From Streptomyces sp. NBC_00691 (GTDB taxonomy: Bacteria > Actinomycetota > Actinomycetes > Streptomycetales > Streptomycetaceae): a DNA stretch of 64,000 nt. The stretch is from NCBI RefSeq assembly GCF_036226665.1, contig NZ_CP109007.1, positions 1,860,001 through 1,924,000 of the forward strand, read 5' to 3'. Positions 1 to 8,822 of this stretch are shown here, piece after piece (position 1 is the first letter of the stretch; each line of letters begins with the position of its first letter). The notes below the pieces were generated by a model, which saw only the letters and a list, made by a program, of their open reading frames with translations, did no database searches and was not told where the DNA came from. Both the position numbers and the translations under genes were made by a program.

Positions 1-219
1 ATCCCGACCGACGGCATGCCGGGCTGGCTGCGCACGGTCGCCGAGTGGAACCCGATCTCGGCGGTGACGACGGCGGTACGGGTCCTCTTCGGGAACGCGC
101 CCGCCCCGGCCGACGCGGCCTGGCCGGTGGCCCACCCGGTGGCGGGAGCGCTGATCTGGTCGCTGGGCCTGATCGCCGTCTTCGCCCCGCTCGCGGTCCG
201 CCGCTACACCCGGGGCTGA
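1..219 (+). CDS. ABC-2 type transporter permease, C-terminal fragment
   Basis: Only the last 72 residues are inside the window; the start lies upstream. The fragment has a short amphipathic stretch with a [12 protein letters not shown] motif, then one hydrophobic membrane segment (about residues 46-64 of the fragment) and a basic tail ending YTRG. An N-P-x-[ST]-x-x-x-x-x-x-R stretch just before the last membrane helix is typical of DrrB/ABC-2 exporter permeases, which pair with a drug- or polyketide-exporting ATPase. The ATPase would be expected upstream, outside the window. It ends 74 bases before the CoA transferase. The substrate cannot be inferred. Confidence 0.75.
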   Translation: MPTDGMPGWLRTVAEWNPISAVTTAVRVLFGNAPAPADAAWPVAHPVAGALIWSLGLIAVFAPLAVRRYTRG

Positions 220-293
220 CGGCCCCGGGCCCCTCACGGGGTGACATGCCCCCGGGTGACAAGGACCGGCCCCGCAGGGTAGGCAGGGCTTTC

Positions 294-1490
294 ATGAGCA
301 CTCAGCCACTCCCCCTCGAAGGCATCACGGTCGTCGCCGTCGAGCAGGCCGTCGCCGCCCCGTTCGCCACCCGGCAGCTCGCCGACCTCGGCGCCCGCGT
401 CGTCAAGATCGAGCGCCCCGACGGCGGCGACTTCGCCCGGGGGTACGACACCGCCGCGCGGGGCCTCGCCTCCCACTTCGTGTGGTGCAACCGGGGCAAG
501 GAGTCCGTGGCGGTCGACCTCAAGGACCCGCGCGGTCTCGCCCTCGCCCGGCGGCTGGTCGCCGGCGCGGACGTCTTCGTGCAGAACCTCGCGCAGGGGG
601 CGGCGGCCCGGCTCGGCCTCGACGCCGCCACGCTGTGTGCCGCGCATCCGCGGCTGATCGCGGTGGACGTCTCCGGGTACGGGGCGGAGGGACCATACGC
701 GCACAAGCGGGCGTACGACATGCTCGTCCAGTGCGAGGCGGGTCTCGTGTCGGTGACCGGGACGCCGGGGCAGCCGGTCAAGTCCGGGATCCCGGCGGCG
801 GACATCGCCGCCGGGATGTACGCCTTCTCCGGTGTCCTCGCCGCGCTCGTCCGGCGCGGCACGACCGGCCGGGGCGGGCCGGTGGAGGTCTCCCTGCTCG
901 ACTCGCTCGCCGAGTGGATGGGGCACCCGTTGCATTACGGCATGCATGGGGGTACGCCCCCGGCGCGAACGGGGCTCGCGCACGCGGTGATCGCCCCGTA
1001 CGACGCCTATCCGACGGCGGACGGCGGTCTGGTGCTGCTCTCCGTGCAGAACGACCGGGAGTGGCGACGGCTCGCCGAGCGGGTCATCGGCCGCCCGGAC
1101 CTGGCCGACCACCCGGCCTTCGCGACGAACACGGCCCGGGTGGCGGGTCGGGCGGCGACGGACGCGGCGGTCGCCGGCGCGCTGGCCCCGCTGACGGCGC
1201 CGGAGGCGCTGGCCCGGCTCGACGCGGCGGGCATCGCCTGCGCCCGGCTCAACTCGGTCGCGGAGCTGGCGGACCACCCCCAGCTGACGGCCCGTGACCG
1301 CTGGCGGGAGGTCGCATCGCAGGTCGGGCCGCTGCGTTCGCTGCTGCCGCCGATCGTCTTCCCGGACGCGCCGGAGCCGCGCATGGACCGGATCCCGTCC
1401 CTCGGACAGGACACCGACGAGGTGCTCGGGGGACTCGGGGTGGCGGAGGCGGAGGTGAAGGAGCTGAGGACCGCGGGGGTGATCGCCTGA
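294..1490 (+). CDS. CaiB/BaiF family III CoA transferase
   Basis: 398 residues, full length for family III CoA transferases, which move CoA between organic acids through a catalytic aspartate. The protein opens with the family pattern LEGITVVAVEQAVAAPFATR, then LGARVVKIERPDGGDFAR. The conserved acid probably lies in the segment IPAADIAAGMYA, followed by the family pattern of a small-residue-rich helix. The reading frame is open far upstream, but the ATG at 294 is where family similarity begins, so I chose it; no strong ribosome site is visible before it. It stands alone on its strand, so the acyl-CoA substrate is unknown. A formyl-CoA, carnitine-CoA or mesaconyl-CoA type role cannot be separated by sequence reading. 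Confidence 0.85.
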   Translation: MSTQPLPLEGITVVAVEQAVAAPFATRQLADLGARVVKIERPDGGDFARGYDTAARGLASHFVWCNRGKESVAVDLKDPRGLALARRLVAGADVFVQNLAQGAAARLGLDAATLCAAHPRLIAVDVSGYGAEGPYAHKRAYDMLVQCEAGLVSVTGTPGQPVKSGIPAADIAAGMYAFSGVLAALVRRGTTGRGGPVEVSLLDSLAEWMGHPLHYGMHGGTPPARTGLAHAVIAPYDAYPTADGGLVLLSVQNDREWRRLAERVIGRPDLADHPAFATNTARVAGRAATDAAVAGALAPLTAPEALARLDAAGIACARLNSVAELADHPQLTARDRWREVASQVGPLRSLLPPIVFPDAPEPRMDRIPSLGQDTDEVLGGLGVAEAEVKELRTAGVIA

Positions 1491-1530
1491 GGGCCGTGCG
1501 GGGTCGGGCCCGCGGCCGGGTACGACTGAT

Positions 1531-1558
1531 CGCCGGACGGGCGGGGACACGTCCGGCG
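1531..1558. terminator. stem-loop after the CoA transferase
   Basis: Eight-base perfect arms CGCCGGAC and GTCCGGCG around a 12-base loop, placed 40 bases after the CoA transferase stop and before the convergent small gene. No T-run follows, as is usual in Streptomyces. Confidence 0.4.
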
Positions 1559-1663
1559 ACGTCGCAGTCGTGCGGCCAGGCAGTTGTGCGGTCGGAGTCG
1601 TACGGGCGACCGGGCGGTGGCGGGCGGGAACCTCGGGGTTGCTCGGCCCGCTGCGCCCGGCTC

Positions 1664-1936
1664 CTAGCGGCGCGTTCCGAAGAGGGAACGGCGCAGGCGG
1701 CGGAGCGGGGCGAAGAGCGAGACCCGCGCGCTGCGGCTACGGTGCCCGTGCACCGGCACCTCGGGCGTACGCGAGGTCAGTTCACGCATCAGCAGTGTCG
1801 CCTCGGCCACCTCTCGCTGGGGCAGGGCGGGACCGCCGAGCACCGCGAGATGACGGTCGAGCCGCGAACTCGTCGCGCTGCTCCCGCAGGTGATGGCAGG
1901 CACTCGCGGCCTGCTGCGCATTGCTATCTGTTCCAT
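1664..1936 (-). CDS. small conserved hypothetical protein
   Basis: 90 residues starting MEQIAMRSRPRVPAI, with a very basic C-terminus ending in an RRLRRSLFGTRR-type stretch. I chose the ATG at 1936 because a GGGGAG ribosome site sits five bases upstream; a longer in-frame version would begin with unlikely sequence. There is no signal peptide or membrane helix. The basic tail could bind nucleic acid or membrane lipid, but this is only inference. It faces the CoA transferase tail to tail and is divergent from the kinase-like gene. I recall similar short proteins in other streptomycetes but know no function. Confidence 0.55.
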   Translation of the reverse strand: MEQIAMRSRPRVPAITCGSSATSSRLDRHLAVLGGPALPQREVAEATLLMRELTSRTPEVPVHGHRSRSARVSLFAPLRRLRRSLFGTRR

Positions 1937-2363
1937 GTCACTCCCCACCCGTACAAGGGCACCCGACCCAGGGCAGGTTAACCCTATCGCCCCGCGGTGA
2001 CACCCGTGTATCCCGGCGACGGGATTCACGGCACTCGTACGGGGGTTGACGGTCACCGTCCGAATCCATCTGATTCCAGGGCGAGTTGGACAGGATTTCG
2101 AACACCTGCCGAACCGTCACGAACCATCCTGCCCTCCGGACCCGGGTCCCCGCGCACCCGGACCGGTGTGATCTCCACCACCAAGATCGCTCCCGCCGCG
2201 CGGCACGCGGTACGGGCACGCGCCTCGGACGACCGGGGACCGCACCGCCGACGGCCCGGGGTCCTCGCCGCCGACGGCCCCGAGGGCCTCGCCACCGACA
2301 GCCCGGGCACCGCACCGCCGACGGACCGGAGCCGGGAGGACACCCCTCGGCTACCGTGGATCC
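1937..2363. promoter_or_regulatory. divergent intergenic region before the kinase-like gene
   Basis: 427 bases between two divergent genes. It holds the palindrome GGTTAACC at 1976-1983 beside a minus-strand TAGGGT (plus 1981-1986) that could be the -10 of the small minus gene. On the plus strand TACCGT at 2352-2357 ends six bases before the kinase ATG, fitting a leaderless transcript. I see no gene in it. Confidence 0.4.
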
Positions 2364-3419
2364 ATGACGGTGATCGCGGGTCGTTACCGGCTTCTGGACG
2401 TGCTCGCCGAAGGGGCGACAGGCACCGTCTGGCGCGCCCTGGACGAGACGGACCGCCAGGAGGTGGCCCTCAAGGAGCTCCGGGCCCCGGACGGGCTCCC
2501 GGCGGACGAGGTGCCCCTGCTCCACGCCCGGCGCGAGCGCGAGGCCCGGGCCGCCGCCCGGATCGACCATCCCGCCGCCGTACGGGTCCTCGGCGTCGCC
2601 ACCGAGGACGGCCGGCCCTGGGTGGTCATGGAGCTCGTCCGGGGCCTCACCCTCGCCGAGACGCTGGAGGCGGCGGGTCCGCTGCCGCCGCGCGAGGCCG
2701 CCCGCGTCGGGGCGGAGGTGCTCGCCGGGCTGCGGGCGGCGCGTGAGGCGGGCGTCCCGCACCGGGAGGTGGATCCGGAGCACGTCCTCCTCGCCAACGA
2801 CGGACGGATCGTCGTGACCGGCTTCGGCACGGCTCCCGGGGACGATCCGGGACCGGCGGCGGAGCTGCGGGCCCTGGGGAGGCTCGTCGGGGCGGCTGCG
2901 TGGGCACCGCCGTCGCCGCCGCCCACGAAGGACGACCGGGCCGGTGAGCTTCGCACCCTGGTCGAGAGACTCTCGCACGAGGACCCGGAGCATCTCCTGA
3001 CGGCGGACCGGGCCGAGCGGGAGCTGCGGCGGGTGGCGACGGGCGGGGCGCGGCCCGCACCGGCGGAGCCGCGCCGCGCGGAGCCGCGCCGGACCTCGGC
3101 GGAACCGCCCCCCGGAGCGCCCGCCGCTCCCACGGGGGACGATCCGGGCCGGCGGCTCGGGAGGACGCGGAAGAACAGCCCCCCGGCAGCCGGGAGTCCG
3201 CTTCCGGTGACCCCCCGGGCGGGGTCGCCCCGTCGCGCCCACGTCCTGCTCGCCGGGACGGTCGGCGCGCTGCTCATCGCGGGAGCGCTGGTGTACCACC
3301 TGACCCGGGACGACGAGCGAGGCGCCGGGCCCGGGCCGGGCGGTGTCACGAGCACCGCTCCGGCCGGCCCCGGCGCCACGGACGGCGCGGGCGGCGGTCC
3401 GGTTACACCGCGTTCCTGA
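2364..3419 (+). CDS. membrane-anchored serine/threonine protein pseudokinase
   Basis: 351 residues. The N-terminus follows the Hanks kinase plan: a glycine-rich loop at 14-22 (LAEGATGTV), the ATP-binding lysine K37 in VALKEL, and a hinge at WVVMELV. The catalytic loop is altered to HREVDPEH (133-140), so the catalytic Asp is Glu, the loop Lys is Asp and the metal-binding Asn is His. The DFG motif reads GFG (153-155). The C-lobe is shortened (kinase part about 225 residues), followed by a Pro/Arg-rich linker and one membrane helix at about 294-313, with a Gly/Pro-rich outer tail. Phosphotransfer is therefore unlikely; a scaffold or ligand-sensing role is my inference. The ATG fits a leaderless start. 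The last 17 bases overlap the stop end of the convergent lipase gene. Confidence 0.8.
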   Translation: MTVIAGRYRLLDVLAEGATGTVWRALDETDRQEVALKELRAPDGLPADEVPLLHARREREARAAARIDHPAAVRVLGVATEDGRPWVVMELVRGLTLAETLEAAGPLPPREAARVGAEVLAGLRAAREAGVPHREVDPEHVLLANDGRIVVTGFGTAPGDDPGPAAELRALGRLVGAAAWAPPSPPPTKDDRAGELRTLVERLSHEDPEHLLTADRAERELRRVATGGARPAPAEPRRAEPRRTSAEPPPGAPAAPTGDDPGRRLGRTRKNSPPAAGSPLPVTPRAGSPRRAHVLLAGTVGALLIAGALVYHLTRDDERGAGPGPGGVTSTAPAGPGATDGAGGGPVTPRS

Positions 3420-4209
3420 AGGTGGGCAGGTAGCCGCCGGACTGACCGGCGGCCGTCGGGTGGTAGGACTCCCCGATGTTGAGCCAGTTGACGCTGTGCA
3501 GCCAGGACGAGCTGGAGCAGATCTCGTGCCCGGTGAACGCCGGCACGACGCTCGCGAAGGTGTAGCCGTGGTCGGCGGCGCGCTTGGCCACGGCCGCGTT
3601 GAGGTAGTCGGAGGCTCCGTTGATGGCGCGGCGCTCGTTCTCGCTCAGGCCGGCGACACAGCTGCCGCTCAGCTGGTAGAAGCGCGGATAGCCGAGGACG
3701 ACGACGTGGGCGGCGGGCGCCTTGTTCCTGATCGCCGTGTAGACGGAGTCGAGCTTGCCGGGCAGCGTCGTGTCGACATAACTCTTGGCTTGATTCACAC
3801 GGCTGATGCAGGTGGCTTCGGACTGCAGCACACAGGTCGTCATGACGTCGGCGAAACCGGCGTCATTTCCCCCGATCGTGACGGAGACCAGGTCGGTGGC
3901 GGACGAGAGCGGGCCGAGCTGATTGGCGGTCACATCACCCGTTCGGGCGCCCGAGCAGGCGGTGAACGCGAACGAGGAGGGGGCGTTCGCGTTCTTCCAC
4001 AGCACCGGATACGCCTTCGTGGAGCGCTTGCAGTCGCCGCTGGCGCTGTCGTAGCTCCCCGAGCCGACACCGGAGGAGTACGAGTCGCCAAGGGCCACGT
4101 AGTCGAGTGCGGCGGTCTCGGCGGCCTGGGCGGCGCCCGCCCCGGTGAGGGCGAGGACGGCACCGAGCAGGAGCGAGGACGATAGGGCGGCAAAACGGGA
4201 CAGTCTCAT
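3403..4209 (-). CDS. secreted SGNH/GDSL lipase
   Basis: 268 residues with a Sec signal peptide (cleavage expected near AQA-AE, residues 29-31). The SGNH blocks are clear: nucleophile Ser43 in GDSYSSG (41-47), GGND at 113-116 (oxyanion Asn), and catalytic His250 in SYHPTAAGQ. Six or more cysteines in the mature part fit the three disulfides of Streptomyces extracellular lipases of this family, such as the S. rimosus and S. coelicolor enzymes. The start at 4209 is set by GGGAGG six bases upstream; the longer open frame has no signal peptide at its end. It probably hydrolyses lipid esters outside the cell. Confidence 0.92.
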   Translation of the reverse strand: MRLSRFAALSSSLLLGAVLALTGAGAAQAAETAALDYVALGDSYSSGVGSGSYDSASGDCKRSTKAYPVLWKNANAPSSFAFTACSGARTGDVTANQLGPLSSATDLVSVTIGGNDAGFADVMTTCVLQSEATCISRVNQAKSYVDTTLPGKLDSVYTAIRNKAPAAHVVVLGYPRFYQLSGSCVAGLSENERRAINGASDYLNAAVAKRAADHGYTFASVVPAFTGHEICSSSSWLHSVNWLNIGESYHPTAAGQSGGYLPTFRNAV

Positions 4210-4881
4210 GGAACCTCCCTGTAGCAGGATCTCTGCGCTACCAGGTAGTAGCATCGGATCCGCCGCACCGGAAGTGTTCATGTCAAAACTGAGGATGAAC
4301 GTCAGCCGAGCCTCCGCCAGAGACCGTCGCGTTCCGGCCATGATCCGCAGGCGCCGGACGGGCGATCAGAAGGGACCAGGAAGCGGAAGTTCCGGTACCG
4401 CTGGATGATCACACGAGAACGCGACACATTCGCACAACAAAACACAGAAGCCTGATGCCGCATCACTGTTCTCTGCATGCAAACGGATTGACCGAATCCG
4501 ATCGGGACGGTTGCGCATCTGACCATCGAAGCTTCGCCAAACTACGGAAAAGCGGGCCACAGATCAGGGACTTGCCATACAGTCCCATTCATCAATACCG
4601 TCGTACATCTCACCCGCACCGATCCATCACGCACAGCGGCTCAGGGGAGGGCTCTAGCATCGCTGATGGTCCCGGGGCGGGGCGCGGTAGGGGGGTGCCG
4701 TGCTCGGTGTTCGAATGTGCGCCGAGTCGCGGGTACCGCGCGGCCAGACATGCCAACTCGCCGATTCCGCAAGGAGATCGTTTCCGCGTGGGCGGTGGCG
4801 AGAACCCCCCTTTCGAACCGGACACACCATCGGACCGCCCAAGGGGTGGGCGGCCCACCGGACGAGAGGGAAACCAGACCC
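4210..4881. promoter_or_regulatory. long AT-richer divergent region (lipase / glycosyltransferase operon)
   Basis: 672 bases, clearly lower in GC than the flanks between about 4390 and 4620. It contains a palindrome CTACC-A-GGTAG at 4238-4248 in the lipase leader. A minus-strand TTGACA (plus 4281-4286) could be a lipase -35. A perfect inverted repeat GGGACT-N8-AGTCCC lies at 4567-4586, and TAGCAT at 4655-4660 is a possible -10 for the plus operon, giving a leader of about 220 bases. I find no convincing coding sequence. Confidence 0.4.
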
Positions 4882-5712
4882 ATGAGCTCGTTCCTGCGCC
4901 CATCCGTCTCGGGCCAAGAAATAACCGAGCCGAGTCGAATAGCCGCCCAGTACCGGGCCATCACCTCACATCTGGCGATCACTCCGCCGGTGAGTGTTGT
5001 CATTCCCGCGATGAACGAAGCCGAAAATCTTCCGTACGTGTTCAAGACACTGCCGGAATGGATTCACGAAGTCGTCCTCGTCGACGGAAATTCCACGGAC
5101 AACACGGTGGATGTCGCCCGTGAGCTATGGCCGGACGTCAAGGTGGTCAAGCAGGTCGGCAAGGGCAAGGGCGACGCGCTGATCAGCGGTTTCGCAGCCT
5201 GCACCGGCGACATCATCGTGATGGTCGACGCGGACGGCTCGGCCGACGGCCAGGAGATCGTCTCGTACGTCTCCGCCCTCGTCGGCGGTGCCGATTTCGC
5301 CAAGGGCTCCCGCTTCGCCAACGGCGGCGGCACTGACGACATGACGACCATTCGCCGCATGGGCAACTGGGCCCTCTGCACGCTCGTCAACCGCAAGTTC
5401 GGCGCCCGGTACACGGATCTCTGCTACGGCTACAACGCCTTCTGGCGCCACTGCCTCGACAAGATCACCCTCGACTGCACCGGCTTCGAGATAGAGACCC
5501 TCATCAACATCAGGGTCGTCACGGCGGGCCTCAAGGTGCAGGAGGTTCCGAGCCACGAGTACAACCGTATTCACGGGGTCAGCAACCTCAACGCCGTGCG
5601 CGACGGCATCCGGGTCCTGAAGGTCATCCTCAAGGAGAAGGCCGTCAGCAAGGCCGCCCGCCGCCGACCGGCCCCGTTCTCGGTCAACGTGCCCCGGGGA
5701 GAGGCGTCTTGA
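4882..5712 (+). CDS. family 2 glycosyltransferase (polyprenyl-phosphate sugar type)
   Basis: 276 residues. The GT-A fold nucleotide-sugar site is visible as VSVVIPAMNEAENLPYV (37-53), EVVLVDGNSTDNT (63-75), GKGKGDAL and the metal-binding DADG at 116-119. Small GT2 enzymes of this type transfer a sugar to a lipid phosphate carrier. No clear C-terminal membrane helices are present, so it may be soluble or peripheral. The ATG at 4882 is the first plausible start with family similarity after it; the frame is open further upstream without recognisable sequence. Its stop overlaps the TTG start of the next glycosyltransferase (TTGA), so the two are translationally coupled. Confidence 0.85.
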   Translation: MSSFLRPSVSGQEITEPSRIAAQYRAITSHLAITPPVSVVIPAMNEAENLPYVFKTLPEWIHEVVLVDGNSTDNTVDVARELWPDVKVVKQVGKGKGDALISGFAACTGDIIVMVDADGSADGQEIVSYVSALVGGADFAKGSRFANGGGTDDMTTIRRMGNWALCTLVNRKFGARYTDLCYGYNAFWRHCLDKITLDCTGFEIETLINIRVVTAGLKVQEVPSHEYNRIHGVSNLNAVRDGIRVLKVILKEKAVSKAARRRPAPFSVNVPRGEAS

Positions 5713-6791
5713 ACGACCGCACGTCCCCGCACGGCTTCTCGGTGGTGATCTGCGTCTACACGGAGGAACGGTGGGAGGACATCCTCGCCGCCGTCGACTC
5801 CGTACGGAAGCAGTCGCTGCCCGCCCTGGAGACGCTGCTCGTGGTCGACCACAACGAGCGGCTCCTCTCCCGGCTCACCGAGGAGTACGCGGAACAGCGG
5901 CCCACCGAGGAGGTGCGGGTGCTCGCCAACGCGGGCCCCCGCGGCCTCTCCGCCGGCCGCAACACCGGAATCGCCGCCTCCCGCGGCGAGTTCGTGGCCT
6001 TCCTCGACGACGACGCCGTCGCCGAGCGGGACTGGCTGCACCACTTCTCGGCCGGGTACGACGACCCGCGCGTCATGGCCGTCGGCGGCCGGACGCTGCC
6101 CTCCTGGGCCTCCGGCCGCCGCCCGGCATGGTTCCCCGAGGAGTTCGACTGGGTCGTCGGCTGTACGTACCTGGGCCTGCCCCCGGGCCGCGTCCCGGTG
6201 CGCAACGTGCTCGGCGGCAACGCCTCCTTCCGCCGTACGGCCTTCGACGCGGCCGGCGGATTCGCCACCGGCATCGGGCGCGACGGCGACCGGCGCCCCC
6301 TCGGCGGCGAGGAGACGGAGCTGTGCATCCGGCTCTCCAAGGCGCTGCCCGAGGCGATCCTGCTCATCGACGACCGGGCCGTCATCCACCACAAGGTGCC
6401 GGCGGTCCGGGAGCGCTTCGGCTACTTCCGTACCCGGGTGTACGCCGAGGGGCTCTCGAAGGCGCTCGTCGCCCGCAGCGTCGGCGCGCAGAAGGGCCTG
6501 GAGTCCGAACGGCGTTACACCACCCGGGTGTTGCCCGCGGGGGTCCTGCGCGGGATGCGCGACGCGCTGCGCGGGCGCTCCGGAGGCGCGGGCCGTGCCG
6601 GGGCGATCGTCACCGGCGTGACGGTGGCGGCGGGCGGCTACGCGCTGGGAACGCTGCGGGCCCGGAGGAACGGCACGACGTTCTCGTGGGGTCCGATCGA
6701 GCGTCACGACGCCGGGGCGAACGAGACCGACACCCGAGCCGTCGGGGCCGTACGGGCGGAGGCCGTCGGCGCCGAGGGAGGGGCCCGGTGA
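5709..6791 (+). CDS. family 2 glycosyltransferase
   Basis: 360 residues beginning at a TTG codon that overlaps the upstream stop; GGGGAGAGG lies just before it. The GT-A core is SVVICVYTEERWEDI (11-25), LSAGRNTGIAASRGEFVAFLDDD with the metal site at 100-102, then a GGNASFRR acceptor region and GGEETELCIRLS. The C-terminal 90 residues are basic, with a short hydrophobic stretch that may touch the membrane. Being the second gene in a coupled GT-GT-deacetylase set, it probably extends or decorates a cell-surface or secreted glycan. The sugar donor cannot be told from sequence. Confidence 0.85.
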   Translation: MNDRTSPHGFSVVICVYTEERWEDILAAVDSVRKQSLPALETLLVVDHNERLLSRLTEEYAEQRPTEEVRVLANAGPRGLSAGRNTGIAASRGEFVAFLDDDAVAERDWLHHFSAGYDDPRVMAVGGRTLPSWASGRRPAWFPEEFDWVVGCTYLGLPPGRVPVRNVLGGNASFRRTAFDAAGGFATGIGRDGDRRPLGGEETELCIRLSKALPEAILLIDDRAVIHHKVPAVRERFGYFRTRVYAEGLSKALVARSVGAQKGLESERRYTTRVLPAGVLRGMRDALRGRSGGAGRAGAIVTGVTVAAGGYALGTLRARRNGTTFSWGPIERHDAGANETDTRAVGAVRAEAVGAEGGAR

Positions 6792-7600
6792 CCGACAGCG
6801 CCGACGGCACCTCCGCCGCGCCCGTCCCCATCCTCATGTACCACGCCGTCGACCCCGACCCCGCTCCCGCGACCCTCGGGCTCTCCGTGACCCCCGAGGC
6901 CTTCGCGGCGCAGATGGACGTGGTCGCCGAGCGGGGGTTCACACCGCTGACCACCGCCGCGCTCGCCGCCGCGTGGCGCACCGGCGGCCCGCTGCCCGCG
7001 CGGCCGCTCCTCGTCACCTTCGACGACGGGTACGAGGGCGTCCACCGGCACGCCCTCCCCGTGCTGGCCAAACACTCCTTCGCGAGCACCGTCTTCGTCT
7101 CCACCGGCTGGCTGCGCGGCCGGCACGACACGGGTGGCGCCCTCGACACCATGCTCGACTGGGCCCAGGTGCGGGAACTCGCCGACGCGGACACGGAGAT
7201 CGGCGGACACAGCCACACCCACCCGCAGCTGGACCAGCTCGACGCGGGACGGCTCCGGTTCGAGACGCTCCGGTGCAGGGAGATCGTCGGCGAGGAGCTC
7301 GGCACGGCGCCGGTCTCCTTCGCGTACCCGTACGGATACTCCAGCCGCCGGGTCCGCCGTACGGTCCGGGAGGCCGGCTTCACCCAGGCGCTCGCCGTGG
7401 GGAACGCGCTGGCCCGACGCCGCCAGGGGCCGTACGCCCTGGAGCGGGTGACCGTGCGACGGTCGACCGGCGTCGAGGAGTTCACCCGGCTCGTGGAGGG
7501 GCGGGCGATCGCCCGTACCTTCGCGGCGGACCGGGTCATGACGAAGGGGTACGCGCTCGCGCGGCGCGCCCGGGGCGCGGCGCGGGGTCACTGGATCTGA
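6788..7600 (+). CDS. polysaccharide deacetylase (CE4 / NodB fold)
   Basis: 270 residues from a GTG that overlaps the previous stop (GTGA). The CE4 motifs are present: VPILMYHAV near the N-terminus, TFDDG (77-81) with the catalytic base and metal Asp, HSHTH (141-145) with the two metal histidines, and YPYGYSS as the third motif. There is no signal peptide, so it probably acts on lipid-linked or cytoplasmic-face sugars made by the two upstream glycosyltransferases, removing N-acetyl groups. A basic C-terminal helix could hold it to the membrane. The three genes form one coupled operon. Confidence 0.85.
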   Translation: MTDSADGTSAAPVPILMYHAVDPDPAPATLGLSVTPEAFAAQMDVVAERGFTPLTTAALAAAWRTGGPLPARPLLVTFDDGYEGVHRHALPVLAKHSFASTVFVSTGWLRGRHDTGGALDTMLDWAQVRELADADTEIGGHSHTHPQLDQLDAGRLRFETLRCREIVGEELGTAPVSFAYPYGYSSRRVRRTVREAGFTQALAVGNALARRRQGPYALERVTVRRSTGVEEFTRLVEGRAIARTFAADRVMTKGYALARRARGAARGHWI

Positions 7601-7694
7601 GCCCCAGGTCCGGGCTCCGGGAGCCGGGGGCCCGAGGAATCGTCCCGTTCAAAACCCGGTGCACGGAATGCCCGGTTGCCCGATCATGGGGCCC

Positions 7695-8804
7695 ATGGCT
7701 GACACCCCACCGGAACCGTCCGAGCCGCAGCGGTCGCTGCCGATCCGGCTCACCCTCGACGACAGCGACTCGCCCGCGGACGTCGTGGACGCGCTGTTCC
7801 TCGGCCGCTTCGCGACCGGGGAACAGCCCCACTCGCACAGCACCACCGTGGACCGGGTCAGGCCCGAGGCGACCCTCCTTCCCGCCGGCGCCACCGTGCT
7901 CCGGGCCGCGAAGGACGACGACCGCAGCGCCGTGCTCGCCGAGGGCGAGGGGTGGACGCTGCTGATCTCCCGGTGGAACCGGGGCGCCGACGTCACCGTC
8001 ACGGCCACCGACGCCGACCTCGCCGAGCGGGTCCTGAAGGAGGCGACCGACGGGGCGAAGGACGAGCCGGAACCCCAGCCGGAGAACGTGACCATGGGGT
8101 TCTGGTACGTGTCCCCGCGGCGCGGCCCGCACCGGACGACCCGGCAGATCAGCGCCGGGACCTGGGACGAGGTCCGGCCCAACTACTCGGCCCCGGTGGC
8201 CGAGTCGATGGACCGGCTGATGAAGGTGACGCCCGAGTCGATCTCCGGCCGTCTCCTGCTGCTGCACGGCCCGCCCGGCACGGGCAAGACGTCCGCGCTG
8301 CGCACCCTGGCCCGGTCGTGGCGGGACTGGTGCCAGGTGGACTGCGTGCTCGATCCGGAGCGGCTCTTCAACGACGTCGGCTATCTGATGGACATCGCCA
8401 TCGGGGAGGACGAGGGCACGGCGAAGGGGCGCTGGCGGCTGCTGCTCCTGGAGGACTGCGACGAGCTGATCCGGGGCGAGGCGAAGCACACGGCGGGTCA
8501 GGCCCTGTCACGGCTGCTCAATCTGACGGACGGTCTGCTCGGCCAGGGGCGCAACGTCCTCGTCGGCGTCACCACCAACGAGGACCTGGAGCGGCTCCAT
8601 CCGGCCGTGGTCCGGCCGGGCCGCTGCCTGGCCCGGATCGAGGTGGGACCGCTGAGCCGGACCGAGTCCGTGGAGTGGCTCGGGCGCGCGGAGGACGTGC
8701 CGCGCGAGGGCGCGACGCTGGCGGAGCTGTTCGCCCTGCGCCGCGGCACGCCCCCGGCGGACCTCCCGGAACCCCGGGCGGCGGGGGCGGGAATGTACCT
8801 GTAG
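7695..8804 (+). CDS. AAA family ATPase with DUF5925 N-terminal domain
   Basis: 369 residues. The first 170 match what I recall as DUF5925 (LPIRLTLDDSDSPADVVDAL and a GFWYVSPRRGPHR segment). The AAA module follows: Walker A GPPGTGKT at 192-199, Walker B LLLEDCDE at 250-257, sensor-1-like GVTTNEDL and an arginine finger region in RPGRCLARIE. The GFWY...Y...V pattern resembles AAA proteins with a Bcs1-like arrangement. It stands alone, 94 bases after the deacetylase, and converges on the GntR gene with an 18-base gap. ATG 7686 is an alternative start. The substrate is unknown. Confidence 0.8.
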   Translation: MADTPPEPSEPQRSLPIRLTLDDSDSPADVVDALFLGRFATGEQPHSHSTTVDRVRPEATLLPAGATVLRAAKDDDRSAVLAEGEGWTLLISRWNRGADVTVTATDADLAERVLKEATDGAKDEPEPQPENVTMGFWYVSPRRGPHRTTRQISAGTWDEVRPNYSAPVAESMDRLMKVTPESISGRLLLLHGPPGTGKTSALRTLARSWRDWCQVDCVLDPERLFNDVGYLMDIAIGEDEGTAKGRWRLLLLEDCDELIRGEAKHTAGQALSRLLNLTDGLLGQGRNVLVGVTTNEDLERLHPAVVRPGRCLARIEVGPLSRTESVEWLGRAEDVPREGATLAELFALRRGTPPADLPEPRAAGAGMYL

Positions 8805-8822
8805 GTCCTTCGCGGCGGGTTC

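Noticed and set aside
45..293. Upstream extension of the CoA transferase frame
   Set aside because: Overlaps the ABC-2 permease tail and has no family similarity before 294.
4455..4881. Open frames upstream of the first glycosyltransferase
   Set aside because: Low-complexity or unlike known proteins; an AAGGAG before a GTG near 4790 leads into a frame that does not continue as a glycosyltransferase.
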